A DNA stretch of 64,000 nucleotides from Burkholderia metallica (GCF_902832845.1 NZ_CADFDB010000017.1:1-64000), one strand, 5' to 3'; positions 45,652 to 57,665 are shown, numbered from the stretch's first letter. Notes: a model not told the origin generated them from the sequence alone. Program-made: numbers and translations.

Positions 45652-46484
45652 AGGTTTTGCAGGTCGATCAGGATCTGACGCGTGGCAAGCGGCGTGCCGC
45701 CGAGATAGGTGTTCAGCAGGAAGCGCATCAGCGTCTTGCTTTGCGCAACCGTCTGGGCTCGATGGTAATCGTCCTGCTCCATGTCGAGCAACGTCTGGCC
45801 CGAAATGACCGGCCAGTGCGACGGGACGTCGTCGTCCGCATTGCGCACGCCGCGCTCGGGATCGAACACGTAGCGACGCTCGGGCTCGACCGCCCGACGC
45901 GCGACCGTGCGGTTCAGCGCCATCGCATAACCGGTCTCGCGCAGCAGCACGCGCTCGAACGAGCGCAGCACCTGCACCGCGGGCTCGCCGTGCGCGAGGC
46001 GCGTGAGGGTCAGCACGTAATGATTGAAGAGCGGCGGCTGGGGATCCTCGCGCGCGCAGAATTTCACGAGCAGCTCGTTCGCATAGAAACCGCAGAGCAG
46101 CCCGTCGCCGCCGAGCGGCAACATGCCGCCGACCCACTCGGCGCCCGTCAGCGTGCGCACCTCGGATTTGCCCGACCAGGACAGCAGCAGCGGCTGAAAC
46201 GTCTGCAGCACGCCGCGCAGCGCGGAATGCGGGCGCTTCGCGCCCTTCGCGACGAGCGCGAGCCGGCCGTGATCACGCGTCAGCACGTCGACGATCAGGC
46301 TCGTTTCGCGATACGGGTAACTGTGCAGCACGAACGCCGGCTGCTCGGCGACGCGGAAATCGGACGTGCGAGACGTCGCGCGCCGCGCCTTGCGCGGCGG
46401 TTCGGGCGGTGCCGGCAGCGGCGCGTCGTTCGCGCCGGCCGTCACCGCGTCTTCGGTCGACGTCAGCGCGTCATTCGTACCCAT
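45648..46484 (-). CDS. recO: DNA repair protein RecO
   Basis: 278 aa. ATG at 46484 or a GTG two codons upstream (46490); both overlap the end of era by 11-17 bases. N-terminal 40 residues are a low-complexity Ala/Pro/Arg tail before the OB fold that begins [31 protein letters not shown]. RecO loads RecA on SSB-coated DNA. The extra N-terminal tail is longer than in E. coli (242 aa). Confidence 0.93.
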   Translation of the reverse strand: MGTNDALTSTEDAVTAGANDAPLPAPPEPPRKARRATSRTSDFRVAEQPAFVLHSYPYRETSLIVDVLTRDHGRLALVAKGAKRPHSALRGVLQTFQPLLLSWSGKSEVRTLTGAEWVGGMLPLGGDGLLCGFYANELLVKFCAREDPQPPLFNHYVLTLTRLAHGEPAVQVLRSFERVLLRETGYAMALNRTVARRAVEPERRYVFDPERGVRNADDDVPSHWPVISGQTLLDMEQDDYHRAQTVAQSKTLMRFLLNTYLGGTPLATRQILIDLQNL

Positions 46485-47370
46485 AGGCACGCAGCCCCGC
46501 CTCGTTGTCGGCCCAGCCGCTCTTCACCTTCACGAAGGTCTCGAGGTACACGGGGCCGTCGAACAGCTTCTCCATATCCATCCGCGCTTCGGTGCTGATC
46601 TGCTTGAGCTTCTCGCCTTTCTTGCCGATCACCATCGCCTTGTGCGAATCGCGCTCGACGAGGATCGTCGCGAAGATGCGCTTCAGGCGCCCTTCCTCCT
46701 CGAACTTGTCGATCAGCACGGTGCTCGTGTACGGCAGTTCGTCGCCGGTCCAGCGGAACACCTTCTCGCGCAGGATTTCGGCCGCGAGAAAGCGCGAGCT
46801 GCGGTCGGTCAGCTCGTCCTCGCCGTAGATCGGCTCGCCTTCCGGCAGGTACGGCTTGATCGTGTCCAGCAGGCGCTTGATGTCTTCCGGGCGCTGCGCC
46901 GACAGCGGCACGAGCTCGGTGAATTCGCGCAGCGTGCTCATCTGCTGCATGAACGGGAACAACGTCGCCTTGTCGGTCACGCGGTCGATCTTGTTCGCGA
47001 TCAGCAGCGTCGGCATGCCGGGCGGGATCAGGTCGAGCACCTTCTGGTCGTCGGGCCCGAAGCGGCCCGCCTCGATCACGAACAGGATCACGTCGACCGA
47101 CGTGAGCGTCGACGTGACCGCCCGGTTCAGCGAGCGGTTCAGCGCGGTGCTGTGGCGGGTCTGGAAGCCGGGCGTGTCGACGAACACGAATTGCGCGTCG
47201 TCGAACGTATTGATGCCGGTAATGCGGTGGCGGGTCGTCTGCGCCTTGCGCGACGTGATGCTGATCTTCTGGCCGACGAGTGCGTTCATCAACGTCGACT
47301 TGCCGACGTTCGGGCGGCCCACGATCGCGATCATGCCGCAACGGAAACCGGTAGGAGCGGGAGTGTTCAT
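46471..47370 (-). CDS. era: GTPase Era
   Basis: 299 aa. G1 GRPNVGKST (17-25), G3 DTPGFQTR, G4 NKID, and the KH RNA-binding domain at the C-terminus ([12 protein letters not shown]). Era binds 16S rRNA 3-end and is needed for 30S assembly. It follows rnc by 60 bases in the usual rnc-era-recO order. Confidence 0.98.
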   Translation of the reverse strand: MNTPAPTGFRCGMIAIVGRPNVGKSTLMNALVGQKISITSRKAQTTRHRITGINTFDDAQFVFVDTPGFQTRHSTALNRSLNRAVTSTLTSVDVILFVIEAGRFGPDDQKVLDLIPPGMPTLLIANKIDRVTDKATLFPFMQQMSTLREFTELVPLSAQRPEDIKRLLDTIKPYLPEGEPIYGEDELTDRSSRFLAAEILREKVFRWTGDELPYTSTVLIDKFEEEGRLKRIFATILVERDSHKAMVIGKKGEKLKQISTEARMDMEKLFDGPVYLETFVKVKSGWADNEAGLRAYGYE

Positions 47371-47430
47371 ATCGTTTGGGAGACAGGTTCGGAAACGGCC
47401 GCGCGGCGCGCGGCACGATCGATGGGCAAT

Positions 47431-48660
47431 TCAGTGGTCGGCATCGGCCACGCGCGCCTGCGCGGCAGCGAGGCTCGCGCCGCCCTGCGGCGTCTCGGCA
47501 TCCGGCGCCGCCGCATCGCGTGTGCGCGCAGCCGCGCGGGAAGCGGGGTCAGTGCCAGCGGAAGACTTGTCGGCGGACGACGCGGCCGGCTCGGCTGGCT
47601 GGCCCGCCGGCTTGTCGGCCGCACGCGCAGCGGGCACGGCTTCAGCAGGTTTCTCCGCGGACTTGTCGGATCGCTCGGCCGGCTTGTCGGCAGCCTTGTC
47701 GGCCGCCGGCTTCGCTGCCCGCTCGCCCTTTTCCGCCGTCGCGTCGACATGCGCCGCGCGAATCGCGGCCATCGGCGCAACGGCCGGTTCGGCAGCGCTC
47801 GCAGCGCCGGCCGCGGGCACCGCGCCGGCCGCCGCCCGCGCGTCGCGCGCCGCCGCGCGCTCCTTGCGCTCCGGCGAGCGCAGGTCGAGCGCTTCCTGCA
47901 CGCCCTTCACGCCCGGCACGATTTCGGGTTCGACGTGCTTCGAGCCGCGCGCGTTTTTCGAGCGCTTCGGTTTCGTGGCCAGCATCGGCGCGGCCGCCAT
48001 CACTTCGTCGAGCGCCTTCTTCGCGGCGGCCTGCTCGGCTGCGCGCCGGCTCGCACCGGAGCCCGACACCTTCACGTCGAGCTTCGGCACCGTGCATTCG
48101 ACTTCGAATTGCTGATTGTGCGCCGCACCATGCGTCGCGACCACCGTATAGGTCGGCAGCGCGATCTTGTGCCCCTGCAAATATTCCTGCAGCAGCGTCT
48201 TCGCGTCCTTGCCGAGCGTACGCGGATCGATATGGTCGAGAATCGGGATATAGAGGCGCTTGATGACCCCCTGGGCGGCTTCGAAGCCGCCATCGAGGAA
48301 CACGGCCCCGATGATGGCTTCGAACGCGTCCGCGAGGATCGATGGCCGGCGGAACCCGCCGCTGCGCAGTTCGCCCTCGCCCAGCCGCAGCCCGTCCGAG
48401 ATATTCAGGGCCTGAGCAATTTCGTACAGCGACTGCTGTTTGACGAGATTGGCGCGCACGCGCGACAGGTCGCCTTCGTCCAGCTTGCTGAAACGCTGGA
48501 ACAAAAGGGCGGCCACCGCGCAATTCAGAACGGAATCGCCGAGAAACTCGAGCCGTTCGTTGTGCGTGGCACTGTGACTACGATGGGTCAAAGCCTGGCG
48601 CAACAATTCCGCATTGCGAAATTCGTAGCGCAGCCGGCTTTCCAACTGGGATAAGGGCAT
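47431..48660 (-). CDS. rnc: Ribonuclease III with long Ala-rich C-terminal tail
   Basis: 409 aa, against about 226 in E. coli. Catalytic domain with [13 protein letters not shown] (E35, E38, D42) and D111/E114; dsRNA-binding domain at about 150-222 ([20 protein letters not shown]..., [14 protein letters not shown]). Residues 225-409 form an extension rich in Ala, Lys, Asp, Pro with repeated DKPA/DKAA-like motifs and no predicted fold. RNase III processes rRNA and other double-stranded RNA. The tail lies in frame, with no stop, and is reported in other Burkholderia as well; its role is unknown. Confidence 0.95.
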   Translation of the reverse strand: MPLSQLESRLRYEFRNAELLRQALTHRSHSATHNERLEFLGDSVLNCAVAALLFQRFSKLDEGDLSRVRANLVKQQSLYEIAQALNISDGLRLGEGELRSGGFRRPSILADAFEAIIGAVFLDGGFEAAQGVIKRLYIPILDHIDPRTLGKDAKTLLQEYLQGHKIALPTYTVVATHGAAHNQQFEVECTVPKLDVKVSGSGASRRAAEQAAAKKALDEVMAAAPMLATKPKRSKNARGSKHVEPEIVPGVKGVQEALDLRSPERKERAAARDARAAAGAVPAAGAASAAEPAVAPMAAIRAAHVDATAEKGERAAKPAADKAADKPAERSDKSAEKPAEAVPAARAADKPAGQPAEPAASSADKSSAGTDPASRAAARTRDAAAPDAETPQGGASLAAAQARVADADH

Positions 48661-48813
48661 GTGCAGGAGTATAACGCGGGCGCCGGTCGGGCCGAAACGG
48701 CACGGCCGGACGCGAAAAGGCGTGACGAGGCGGTGTTACCGCCGGTTCTTAAAGTAGTTCGGCAATACGCGACGCGGCCCGTGCATCGCGTATTGCGAGT
48801 GAGTCGACCGCGA

Positions 48814-49707
48814 TCAGTTGAAGGAACCGATGCGCTTCAGGTCGCTGAAGTTCATCCAGATGAAGAATGCACGGCCGACGATGTTCTGGTCCGGCACGAA
48901 ACCCCAGTAGCGGCTGTCCGCACTGTTGTCGCGGTTGTCGCCCATCATGAAGTAGTGGCCGGGCGGCACCTTGCAGATCACGCCGCGGCTGTTGTACGTG
49001 CAGTTGTCGCGATACGGATAGTCATATGCGCCCATCACGAACGGCGGCACGGCCGGATTGTTGAGGATCGCATTCTTCTTGTTGCCGATCGTTTCCTCGA
49101 ACTGCTTCGCGTAATTCTGGCGCTCGTCGTCGAAGAAATCGGGCAGCGGCGTTTCGGGCACCGGCTGGCCGTTGATCGTGAGCTGCTTGTCCTGATACGC
49201 GACGGTATCGCCCGGCAGGCCGATCACGCGCTTGATGTAGTCGACCGACTCGTCCTTCGGATAGCGAAACACAACGACGTCGCCACGCGACAGCGGGCTG
49301 CCCTGCGTGATCTTCGTGTTCGTGACCGGCAGGCGCAGCCCGTATTCGAACTTGTTGACGAGGATGAAGTCGCCGACGAGCAGCGTCGGCACCATCGAGC
49401 CCGACGGAATCTTGAACGGCTCGACGACGAACGAGCGCACGACGAAGACGGCGAGGATCACCGGGAAGAAGCTCGCGGTGTACTCGAGCCACCACGGCTG
49501 GCGCAGCTTCTCGTCGCGCAGCTTCGAACGCGTCTGCACCGCATTTTCATCCGCGAAACGCTTGTCGATGCGCGACTGCTGACGGTCGAACTCGTCGACC
49601 GCCAAGTCGGCCGCCTTGCGTCGCCGCGGCAGGAACACCAGTTTGTCCAGCACCCACGCTACGCCCGTCACGATGACGAGCACAAAAAGAATCAGCGCAA
49701 AATTCAT
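48814..49707 (-). CDS. lepB: Signal peptidase I
   Basis: 297 aa with two N-terminal membrane helices (about 3-22 and 80-96). Catalytic serine S104 in IPSGSM and lysine K159 in YIKRVIGLPGD; box E GDNRDNSADSRYWGFVP follows. It cleaves signal peptides of Sec and Tat substrates at the periplasmic face. The start is 16 bases after lepA on the same strand. Confidence 0.97.
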   Translation of the reverse strand: MNFALILFVLVIVTGVAWVLDKLVFLPRRRKAADLAVDEFDRQQSRIDKRFADENAVQTRSKLRDEKLRQPWWLEYTASFFPVILAVFVVRSFVVEPFKIPSGSMVPTLLVGDFILVNKFEYGLRLPVTNTKITQGSPLSRGDVVVFRYPKDESVDYIKRVIGLPGDTVAYQDKQLTINGQPVPETPLPDFFDDERQNYAKQFEETIGNKKNAILNNPAVPPFVMGAYDYPYRDNCTYNSRGVICKVPPGHYFMMGDNRDNSADSRYWGFVPDQNIVGRAFFIWMNFSDLKRIGSFN

Positions 49708-49723
49708 AAAAGGATCAGTCCTG

Positions 49724-51517
<1,794 letters not shown>

Positions 51518-51582
51518 TCAGTGCCGATCAAGCGAAAAAGGCGCGCTCGACGACTGCGGAGCACGCCTTGTAAGTCGGTGAA

Positions 51583-51606
51583 AAAACGGCTTATTTTAGC
51601 CGAAAA
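51583..51606 (-). terminator. Terminator after the sigma-E block
   Basis: CGGCT (51602-51598) and AGCCG (51591-51587) form a 5-bp stem on the minus strand followed by TTTTTT. It lies downstream of the glutaredoxin-like gene and before lepA, so lepA must have its own promoter in 51518-51582. Confidence 0.75.
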
Positions 51607-51713
51607 GGCCTAGGACGGGCGGGATTTCGGACGCCGCGCCGTGCAGCGGGCCGCCGCGGGCGTCTGCCCCGGTCACCCGTTGCGAAGCGAAGCCGGCCAG
51701 CGGCGCGCGGCGC

Positions 51714-51950
51714 TCAACGCCGGGCTGCCAGGACGGCGCGCACCCGGGCGCCGTCGAACCGGTGACGGCACACTTCCGCGCCGTCCAGCAGCAGCACGGG
51801 CACGTCCTCGTCGTAGCGGGCGACGAGTGCCGCATCGGTGTCGATGTCGACATATTCGACCGCGACACCGAATTCGGCCGCCACCGGCGCCAGTGCGTCG
51901 CGCATGTCGTCGCACAGGTGGCACCAGCCGCGGCCGTAGAGCGTGAACAT
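51714..51950 (-). CDS. Glutaredoxin-like protein
   Basis: 78 aa thioredoxin-fold protein starting MFTLYGRGWCHLCDDM, with the redox motif C10-HL-C13 and the cis-proline in VPVLLLDG. It resembles the glutaredoxin-family (DUF836) proteins that often lie between mucD and lepA in betaproteobacteria. A periplasmic role is not supported, as there is no signal peptide. It starts seven bases after the mucD stop, so it is the last gene of the sigma-E unit. Confidence 0.85.
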   Translation of the reverse strand: MFTLYGRGWCHLCDDMRDALAPVAAEFGVAVEYVDIDTDAALVARYDEDVPVLLLDGAEVCRHRFDGARVRAVLAARR

Positions 51951-51957
51951 CGGCGCG

Positions 51958-53460
51958 TTACTTCTGGCGCGGCCGCACGGGCACGAACTGCGTATTGTCG
52001 CCACGCCGCACGAGCACCGCGACCGCCTTCTGCGGATCGAGCTGCGCGGTCACGTCGGCGAACTGCTTCGCGTTCGTGATGTCGGTGTCGCCCACACGCA
52101 GCACGATGTCGCCGCGCTGCAGGCCCGCACGGGCGGCCGGGCCGTCGACGCCGTCGACCTGCACGCCGTTCTTCAGCTTCAGCGTCTTCATCTGCTCCGC
52201 CGTCAGGTCGCTGACCGTCAGACCGAGCGAATTGGCCTGGCGCGGCTTCTGCGGCGCGTTCTTGCGCTGCTCGGCCTTCGCGGTCGTTTCCGACGGCGTC
52301 TCCGCGATCGTAATCGGCAAATCGCGAGCCTGGCCCTTACGCCACACGCTGACCGTCGCCTTCGTGCCGGGCTTCGTGTCGCCGACCATGCGCGGCAGAT
52401 CCGACGCCGCCTCGACCGGACGGCCGTTGAACTTCAGGATGATGTCGCCCGGCTGGATGCCCGCCTTGTCGGCCGGACCACCCGGCTCGACGCTGCTGAC
52501 GAGCGCGCCTTCGGCCTTCGGCAGCCCGATCGAATCGGCCACGTCCTTCGTCACTTCGCCGATCGCCACCGCGATCCGGCCGCGCGTGACCTTGCCCGTC
52601 GCCTTCAGCTGGTCGGCCACGCGCATCGCCTCGTCGATCGGAATCGCGAACGAGATGCCCATGAAGCCGCCGGTACGGCTGTAGATCTGCGAGTTGATGC
52701 CGATCACCTCGCCCTGCATGTTGATCAGCGGGCCGCCCGAGTTGCCGGGGTTCACAGCGACGTCGGTCTGGATGAACGGCAGGTAATCGCCCGTGTTGCG
52801 GCTCTTCGAGCTGACGATGCCGGCCGTCACCGTGTTGTCGAGGCCGAACGGCGAACCGATCGCGACGACCCACTCGCCGACGCGCACCTTGTTCGAATCG
52901 CCGATCGCGACGACCGGCAGGTTCGATGCCTGGATCTTGACGACCGCGACGTCCGTGCGATCGTCGACGCCGATCAGCTTCGCCTTGAATTCGCGCTTGT
53001 CGGTCAGCGTCACGTAGATGGTGTCCGCATCGTCGACGACGTGCGCATTGGTCATCACGTAGCCGTCGGCCGACACGATGAACCCGGAACCGACGCCGCG
53101 ATTCTGCTCGGTATCGGGCGGATTGTCCGGCGCCGGCGCGTTCTTCGGGTTGCCGCCGCCATTGCCGCTACCGTTGCCGGGCGCCTGCGGCAGCGGAATG
53201 CCGAAGAAGCGCCGGAAGAATTCCGACATGTCGCCGTTGTCGAAGCCCGGCGGGAGCATCCCGCGCGGGCCACTGCTCGTCGGCACGTTGGCGGTGGTCC
53301 GGATGTTCACGACGGCCGGCCCGACCTTCTCGACCAGGTCGGCGAAGTCGGGCAGGCTGGCAGCGGGAGCCGTCACCGCGAACGCGGCATGCGGCACGAG
53401 CGGCAGGCAGGCAGACAGCGTCGCCGCCACGAGCCATTTGCGCAGCGTGAGTTTCATCAT
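51958..53460 (-). CDS. mucD: DegP/MucD-type periplasmic serine endoprotease
   Basis: 500 aa with a signal peptide (cut near AAFA). Trypsin-like domain with H140 (TNAHVV), D170 (DRTDVAVV) and S241 (NPGNSGGP), then two PDZ domains (about 285-375 and 405-490). It degrades or refolds damaged periplasmic proteins. As in Pseudomonas, it follows the rpoE-rseA-rseB genes and is probably induced by the same sigma factor. A Gly/Asn-rich loop (92-105) precedes the catalytic core. Two ATGs in a row make the exact start uncertain by one codon. Confidence 0.95.
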   Translation of the reverse strand: MMKLTLRKWLVAATLSACLPLVPHAAFAVTAPAASLPDFADLVEKVGPAVVNIRTTANVPTSSGPRGMLPPGFDNGDMSEFFRRFFGIPLPQAPGNGSGNGGGNPKNAPAPDNPPDTEQNRGVGSGFIVSADGYVMTNAHVVDDADTIYVTLTDKREFKAKLIGVDDRTDVAVVKIQASNLPVVAIGDSNKVRVGEWVVAIGSPFGLDNTVTAGIVSSKSRNTGDYLPFIQTDVAVNPGNSGGPLINMQGEVIGINSQIYSRTGGFMGISFAIPIDEAMRVADQLKATGKVTRGRIAVAIGEVTKDVADSIGLPKAEGALVSSVEPGGPADKAGIQPGDIILKFNGRPVEAASDLPRMVGDTKPGTKATVSVWRKGQARDLPITIAETPSETTAKAEQRKNAPQKPRQANSLGLTVSDLTAEQMKTLKLKNGVQVDGVDGPAARAGLQRGDIVLRVGDTDITNAKQFADVTAQLDPQKAVAVLVRRGDNTQFVPVRPRQK

Positions 53461-53475
53461 GTGGAAGCCGTAGCG

Positions 53476-54528
53476 TTACTTGGAAGCCTTGTATTCTATG
53501 GCAGACGCGAACTGCTGCAACGTGGCCGGCGGCACTTCGCCGAGCACGGTGATCCAGTAGTCGCCGCGGCGCTTGACGAGCACGTTCGTCGCGCCGGTGC
53601 TGCCCGCGCCTTCCTTGCGCGTATTCTTTTCGGCCGGCTCGATGAAGACCGAGATCGTCGCGAGACCGTCGGTGAAGACGGCCTGATCGACCGGAATCGG
53701 CGGCTCGCCCGCGTCGCGCGCAGCCATCGGGCGGCGCACTTCACGAATCTTCTGGAAGCCGGCGACACCCGGCGCGAGCTGCCAGCCCTGCGCTTCCATG
53801 TCGACCGTCGCGACCGGCGGCCGCACGACCGTCCAGCCGTTCAGGTTGCGCATGCCGGCCGCGATCGCGGCCTTGTCGCCCCCCGCACCGCCCGTCTGCA
53901 ATTGCGAGAACGCGATTTGCTCGAGCACGTGATCGTTCGCGTCGAGCGTCTGCGAGCGCAGCAAGAGCCCCGTGCGCGCGTCGGCCCACAGCTTGTACGT
54001 GAAGCGGTATGCATCCTTCGGCACGAGCTCGACGACCTGCGCGTCGATCCCGGCCACGCGGTCCTTGCCGAGCGACTTCGCGTCGTAGACGGACATCACG
54101 TGTTCGCCGCTCGCACCGAGCAGCGACGGGAACGAATCGCGCGTCTGACGGCGCTCGACCACGCACAGCTTGCGCTCGGGCACGAACGTGTACAGCTCGT
54201 CGTTGTGACGCAGCAGCTTGCGCGGCTTGCCGTCGAGCGTCTCGATGCGCTCGAACTCGCCTTCGCGGGACGCGACGTGCGCGATGCGCGACGACTGCAC
54301 GTACCCGCCGCGCTGGTAGACGAACGTGCCTTCGTAAGTCTGCTGCTGCGCCGCCTGCTGGACGCGGTCGAGCCAGTCGGCGGCACCCTTGCGGGTCGCG
54401 ACGGGATCGTCCGGTTGCTGGGCGCCGGCAGGAAGGGATTGAACGGACAACAGGGCGGCTGCGCAAAGCAGGAGGGCCGGCAGCCGCTTCCATCCGGAGA
54501 TGGCGTGATTCAACTGCAATGTCCGCAT
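53476..54528 (-). CDS. rseB: Sigma-E regulatory protein RseB/MucB
   Basis: 350 aa periplasmic protein with a signal peptide (cut near AGAQ). MucB/RseB fold: lipoprotein-carrier-like domain with WLDRVQQAAQQQTYEGTFVYQRGG at the start and the C-terminal small domain (NLNGWTVVRPPVATVDMEAQ). It binds RseA and shields it from site-1 cleavage until it senses stray lipids or lipopolysaccharide. Begins five bases after rseA. Confidence 0.94.
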   Translation of the reverse strand: MRTLQLNHAISGWKRLPALLLCAAALLSVQSLPAGAQQPDDPVATRKGAADWLDRVQQAAQQQTYEGTFVYQRGGYVQSSRIAHVASREGEFERIETLDGKPRKLLRHNDELYTFVPERKLCVVERRQTRDSFPSLLGASGEHVMSVYDAKSLGKDRVAGIDAQVVELVPKDAYRFTYKLWADARTGLLLRSQTLDANDHVLEQIAFSQLQTGGAGGDKAAIAAGMRNLNGWTVVRPPVATVDMEAQGWQLAPGVAGFQKIREVRRPMAARDAGEPPIPVDQAVFTDGLATISVFIEPAEKNTRKEGAGSTGATNVLVKRRGDYWITVLGEVPPATLQQFASAIEYKASK

Positions 54529-54533
54529 CGGGG

Positions 54534-55151
54534 TTATTGGCCTGGCGTGGTGTTCACGGCTGCGCGGATCAGCGGCATCGAACCCGTGACGACGGGCTGC
54601 TGCGCGAATTGCTGATGCGCTTCAAGGTATTGGTCGAGGCTGGCGTCGCGGATGATGTTGACGTCCTGCAGCCCCGGCTGGGCCGATGCCTGCGCAACCG
54701 TCACGCGCTGCAGGTTGCCGCCTCGCGGCGCACCGGCCGACGCGACCTGGACGGCGCCGGGCGCACCGGCCGTCTGCATTTGCGGGACGACAATCCACGT
54801 CAGCGTAGCCGCCGCGGCCGCGACCGCGAACGCGGGCACGACGCGCCGGCGCAGCGACAGCAGCCTGCGCGCGACCGGCGCGGCGGCCGGCGCGAGCAGG
54901 TGCGGCTCACTTTCGAGCGCAGCCGACATGCGCGCGGTGAACGCGACGCTCAGCGCGGGCGACAGCGCCAGCTCGTCCGAGCGCAGCGCATCGCCGATCA
55001 GGTGGTAATGGGCCCACGCAGCGCGATCCGCGCGGTTGAGCTCAGCCAGAAACTGCCCGTTGTCCGGGCCATCGAACATTTCGCCGTCGACCAGCGCGGA
55101 AAGGCGCTCGCCGCGCGAGCACGCTTGCGACTGCGTATTGACCGACCCCAT
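54534..55151 (-). CDS. rseA: Anti-sigma-E factor RseA/MucA
   Basis: 205 aa from the ATG at 55151, which has GGGGAG five bases upstream; ATG 12 bases earlier (55163) is an alternative. N-terminal sigma-binding domain (RGERLSALVDGEMFDGPDNGQFLAELNRADRAAWAHYHLIGDAL), one membrane helix (about 100-122, VVPAFAVAAAAATLTWIVVP), then a periplasmic tail. It holds RpoE inactive at the membrane until cut by regulated proteolysis. Lies 87 bases after rpoE. Confidence 0.93.
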   Translation of the reverse strand: MGSVNTQSQACSRGERLSALVDGEMFDGPDNGQFLAELNRADRAAWAHYHLIGDALRSDELALSPALSVAFTARMSAALESEPHLLAPAAAPVARRLLSLRRRVVPAFAVAAAAATLTWIVVPQMQTAGAPGAVQVASAGAPRGGNLQRVTVAQASAQPGLQDVNIIRDASLDQYLEAHQQFAQQPVVTGSMPLIRAAVNTTPGQ

Positions 55152-55238
55152 GATGCTCCCCATCTTGCACACCCCGTCGTGACTTCACGACTCTTAACCG
55201 TAACTAGACCCCGACCCGCGTCGCTCCGCCTGTCGCGC

Positions 55239-55838
55239 TTACCAGCGCTTGCCTTCGGGCGTATCGAGCAGCGGACGCAATTTGGCAGCGATTGCCTCGC
55301 GTGCACGGAAGATCCGCGACCGGACCGTCCCGATCGGACAGCCCATCATTTCCGCGATCTCTTCGTAGCTCAGGCCCTCGATCTCGCGCAGCGTGATTGC
55401 CTGGCGCAGTTCTTCGGGCAGCAGAGCCATTGCAGCGTTGACCGTCTCGGCAATCTGCTTGCTCATCAACATCGATTCAGGCGTGTTGATATCCCTTAGT
55501 TGGTCTGCGTCGGAGAAAGTTTCCGCTTCCTCCGCATCGGCCTCGGTCGAAGTCGGCGCCCGGCGGCCTTGCGTCGCAAGGTAGTTCTTCGCCGTATTGA
55601 CGGCAATCCGGTACAACCACGTATAGAACGCCGATTCGCCGCGGAATTGCGGCAGCGCACGATACGCCTTGATGAACGCGTCCTGGGCCACATCCTCGAC
55701 CTCGGCGGGATCCCGCACGAGGCGCGAGATCAGCCGAATGATCTTTCGGTGGTATTTGGAGACCAGGAGTTCGAACGCTGCCTTGTCGCCCTTCTGTACG
55801 CGCTCGACCAGAGCCTGATCGATTTCTTTTTCACTCAC
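55239..55838 (-). CDS. rpoE: ECF sigma factor RpoE/AlgU
   Basis: 199 aa. Region 2 (AFELLVSKYHRKIIRLISRLVRDPAEVEDVAQDAFIKAYRAL), region 4 with helix-turn-helix (GLSYEEIAEMMGCPIGTVRSRIFRAREAI). It directs transcription for envelope stress. A sigma-70-like -10 (TACAAT, minus strand 55883-55878) is present upstream, with a weak -35; no clear sigma-E autoregulatory site was seen by eye. Confidence 0.97.
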   Translation of the reverse strand: MSEKEIDQALVERVQKGDKAAFELLVSKYHRKIIRLISRLVRDPAEVEDVAQDAFIKAYRALPQFRGESAFYTWLYRIAVNTAKNYLATQGRRAPTSTEADAEEAETFSDADQLRDINTPESMLMSKQIAETVNAAMALLPEELRQAITLREIEGLSYEEIAEMMGCPIGTVRSRIFRAREAIAAKLRPLLDTPEGKRW

Positions 55839-55929
55839 CTGACAAATCCGTTAACTAGGGATGCAACGCGGAGCGTTATTGTAGCGTTCCGGCGCGGGGC
55901 GCAAGTTACGGTCGGTAACCGCGCCGCCG

Positions 55930-56394
55930 TCACACCCGCCCCGCCGCGCCCGCCGTTCTCGCCAGCACGGACAGCGCGCTGAACGATGCGGCGTCGAGCG
56001 CATCGGCCGGAATCAGCAGCGGCCGGGCCCGCCGGGCACCCTGCCCGACCGACAGCACCAGCAGCAGACTGCTCCAGTGCGCATGACCCGTCACGCGACC
56101 GCGGGCCAGCAGGCGCCCGGTGCGACCAAACGCCGCGATTTCCCCGAAAGCATCGATCCGAAGCTCGGCCGGCAGCCGGCGGGCACAGGCTCGCGCGGCG
56201 CACACGGCCAGCAGCGCGGCCGTGACGGCCGACACGCATGCGCCGGCGGCAGTGCCCGCGCGCGGCGCCCAGAACAGGTAGACCGACGCGGCAGCCGATG
56301 CGACAAACGCGGCCAGCACGAGATACGACACGGCCGAGGCCCGCAACGCAAAGCGCTGCGGACGCCCGGCCGGAGCATCGAATGGACTCGTCAA
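55930..56394 (-). CDS. YgfX-like small membrane protein
   Basis: 154 aa with two adjacent membrane helices (about 20-37 and 46-66) and a basic soluble C-terminus (LRIDAFGEIAAFGRTGRLLARG..., RRARPLLIPADALDAASFSALSVLAR). This layout and pattern resemble the YgfX family (toxin-like CptA membrane component), which also lies near rpoE in other betaproteobacteria. No SdhE-like partner is adjacent. The homology is by pattern only, so confidence is moderate. It lies 12 bases after fabF. Confidence 0.6.
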   Translation of the reverse strand: MTSPFDAPAGRPQRFALRASAVSYLVLAAFVASAAASVYLFWAPRAGTAAGACVSAVTAALLAVCAARACARRLPAELRIDAFGEIAAFGRTGRLLARGRVTGHAHWSSLLLVLSVGQGARRARPLLIPADALDAASFSALSVLARTAGAAGRV

Positions 56395-56406
56395 GCGATT
56401 GCGGCG

Positions 56407-57639
56407 TCAGACGCGCTTGAACACCAGCGTGCCGTTGGTGCCCCCGAAGCCGAAGTTGTTCTTCACGGCGACGTCGATCTTCATGTCACGCGCGGTATTC
56501 GCGCAGTAATCGAGATCGCACTCGGGGTCCTGGTTGAAGATGTTGATGGTCGGCGGCGACACGTTGTTGTGCAGCGCCAGCACCGTGAACACCGATTCGA
56601 GGCCGCCCGCGCCGCCCAGCAGGTGGCCCGTCATCGACTTCGTCGAGTTGACCACCATCTTGTACGCGTGCTCGCCGAAGGCCGCCTTCACCGCGTCGGA
56701 CTCGTTCTTGTCGCCCAGCGGCGTCGACGTGCCATGCGCGTTCAGGTACTGGACCTCGTCGGGATTCACGCCGGCGTCGCGCAGTGCCGCGACCATGCAG
56801 CGGCGCGGGCCGTCCATGTTCGGCGCGGTCATGTGGTATGCGTCGCCCGTCATGCCGAAGCCCGACACTTCCGCGTAGATCTTCGCCCCACGCGCCTTCG
56901 CCGCCTCGTACTCCTCGAGCACCATCACGCCTGCGCCCTCGCCCAGCACGAAGCCGTCGCGGTCCTTGTCCCACGGACGCGACGCGGTAGCCGGATCGTC
57001 GTTGCGGGTCGACAGCGCGCGCGCGGCGGCGAAGCCGCCGATGCCGAGCGGCGACACCGTCGATTCGGCACCGCCTGCGACCATCACGTCGGCGTCGCCG
57101 GCCTGGATCAGCCGCGCGGCCAGGCCGATGCTGTGCAGGCCGGTCGTGCAGGCGGTGACGGCCGCGAGGTTCGGGCCCTTCAGGCCGAACATGATGCTCA
57201 GGTGGCCCGAGATCATGTTGATGATCGAACCCGGCACGAAGAACGGCGAGATCCGGCGCGCGCCGCGATCGACGTACGTCTGGTGCGTATCTTCGATCAT
57301 CGGCAGGCCGCCGATGCCGGAACCGACCAGCACGCCGATGCGTTCCGCATTGGCTTCGTTCACTTCCAGCCCGCTGTCCCGGATGGCCTGGACGCCGGCG
57401 GCGATGCCGTAATGGATGAACGTATCCATGTTCCGGGCTTCCTTCGCCGGGATGTACTCCTCGGCGCTGAAACCCTTCACTTCGCCCGCGAAATGGCAGG
57501 CGAGGTTCGACGCATCGAACTTCGCGACGGTGGCGATACCGGACTTGCCGGCGACGAGATTGGCCCAGCCGTCGGCAACATTATTGCCAACAGGCGAAAT
57601 CAGCCCCAGGCCTGTAACAACAACACGACGGCGGCTCAC
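56407..57639 (-). CDS. fabF: Beta-ketoacyl-ACP synthase II FabF
   Basis: 410 aa, GTG start at 57639 with AGAGG five bases upstream; length and start ([19 protein letters not shown]) match the family. Catalytic triad C164 ([10 protein letters not shown]), the first histidine in [11 protein letters not shown] and the second in [12 protein letters not shown]. It elongates acyl-ACP in type II fatty-acid synthesis. It follows acpP with a terminator-like stem in between. Confidence 0.97.
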   Translation of the reverse strand: MSRRRVVVTGLGLISPVGNNVADGWANLVAGKSGIATVAKFDASNLACHFAGEVKGFSAEEYIPAKEARNMDTFIHYGIAAGVQAIRDSGLEVNEANAERIGVLVGSGIGGLPMIEDTHQTYVDRGARRISPFFVPGSIINMISGHLSIMFGLKGPNLAAVTACTTGLHSIGLAARLIQAGDADVMVAGGAESTVSPLGIGGFAAARALSTRNDDPATASRPWDKDRDGFVLGEGAGVMVLEEYEAAKARGAKIYAEVSGFGMTGDAYHMTAPNMDGPRRCMVAALRDAGVNPDEVQYLNAHGTSTPLGDKNESDAVKAAFGEHAYKMVVNSTKSMTGHLLGGAGGLESVFTVLALHNNVSPPTINIFNQDPECDLDYCANTARDMKIDVAVKNNFGFGGTNGTLVFKRV

Positions 57640-57665
57640 GGTAACCTCTTTTCCATTATTGGATG

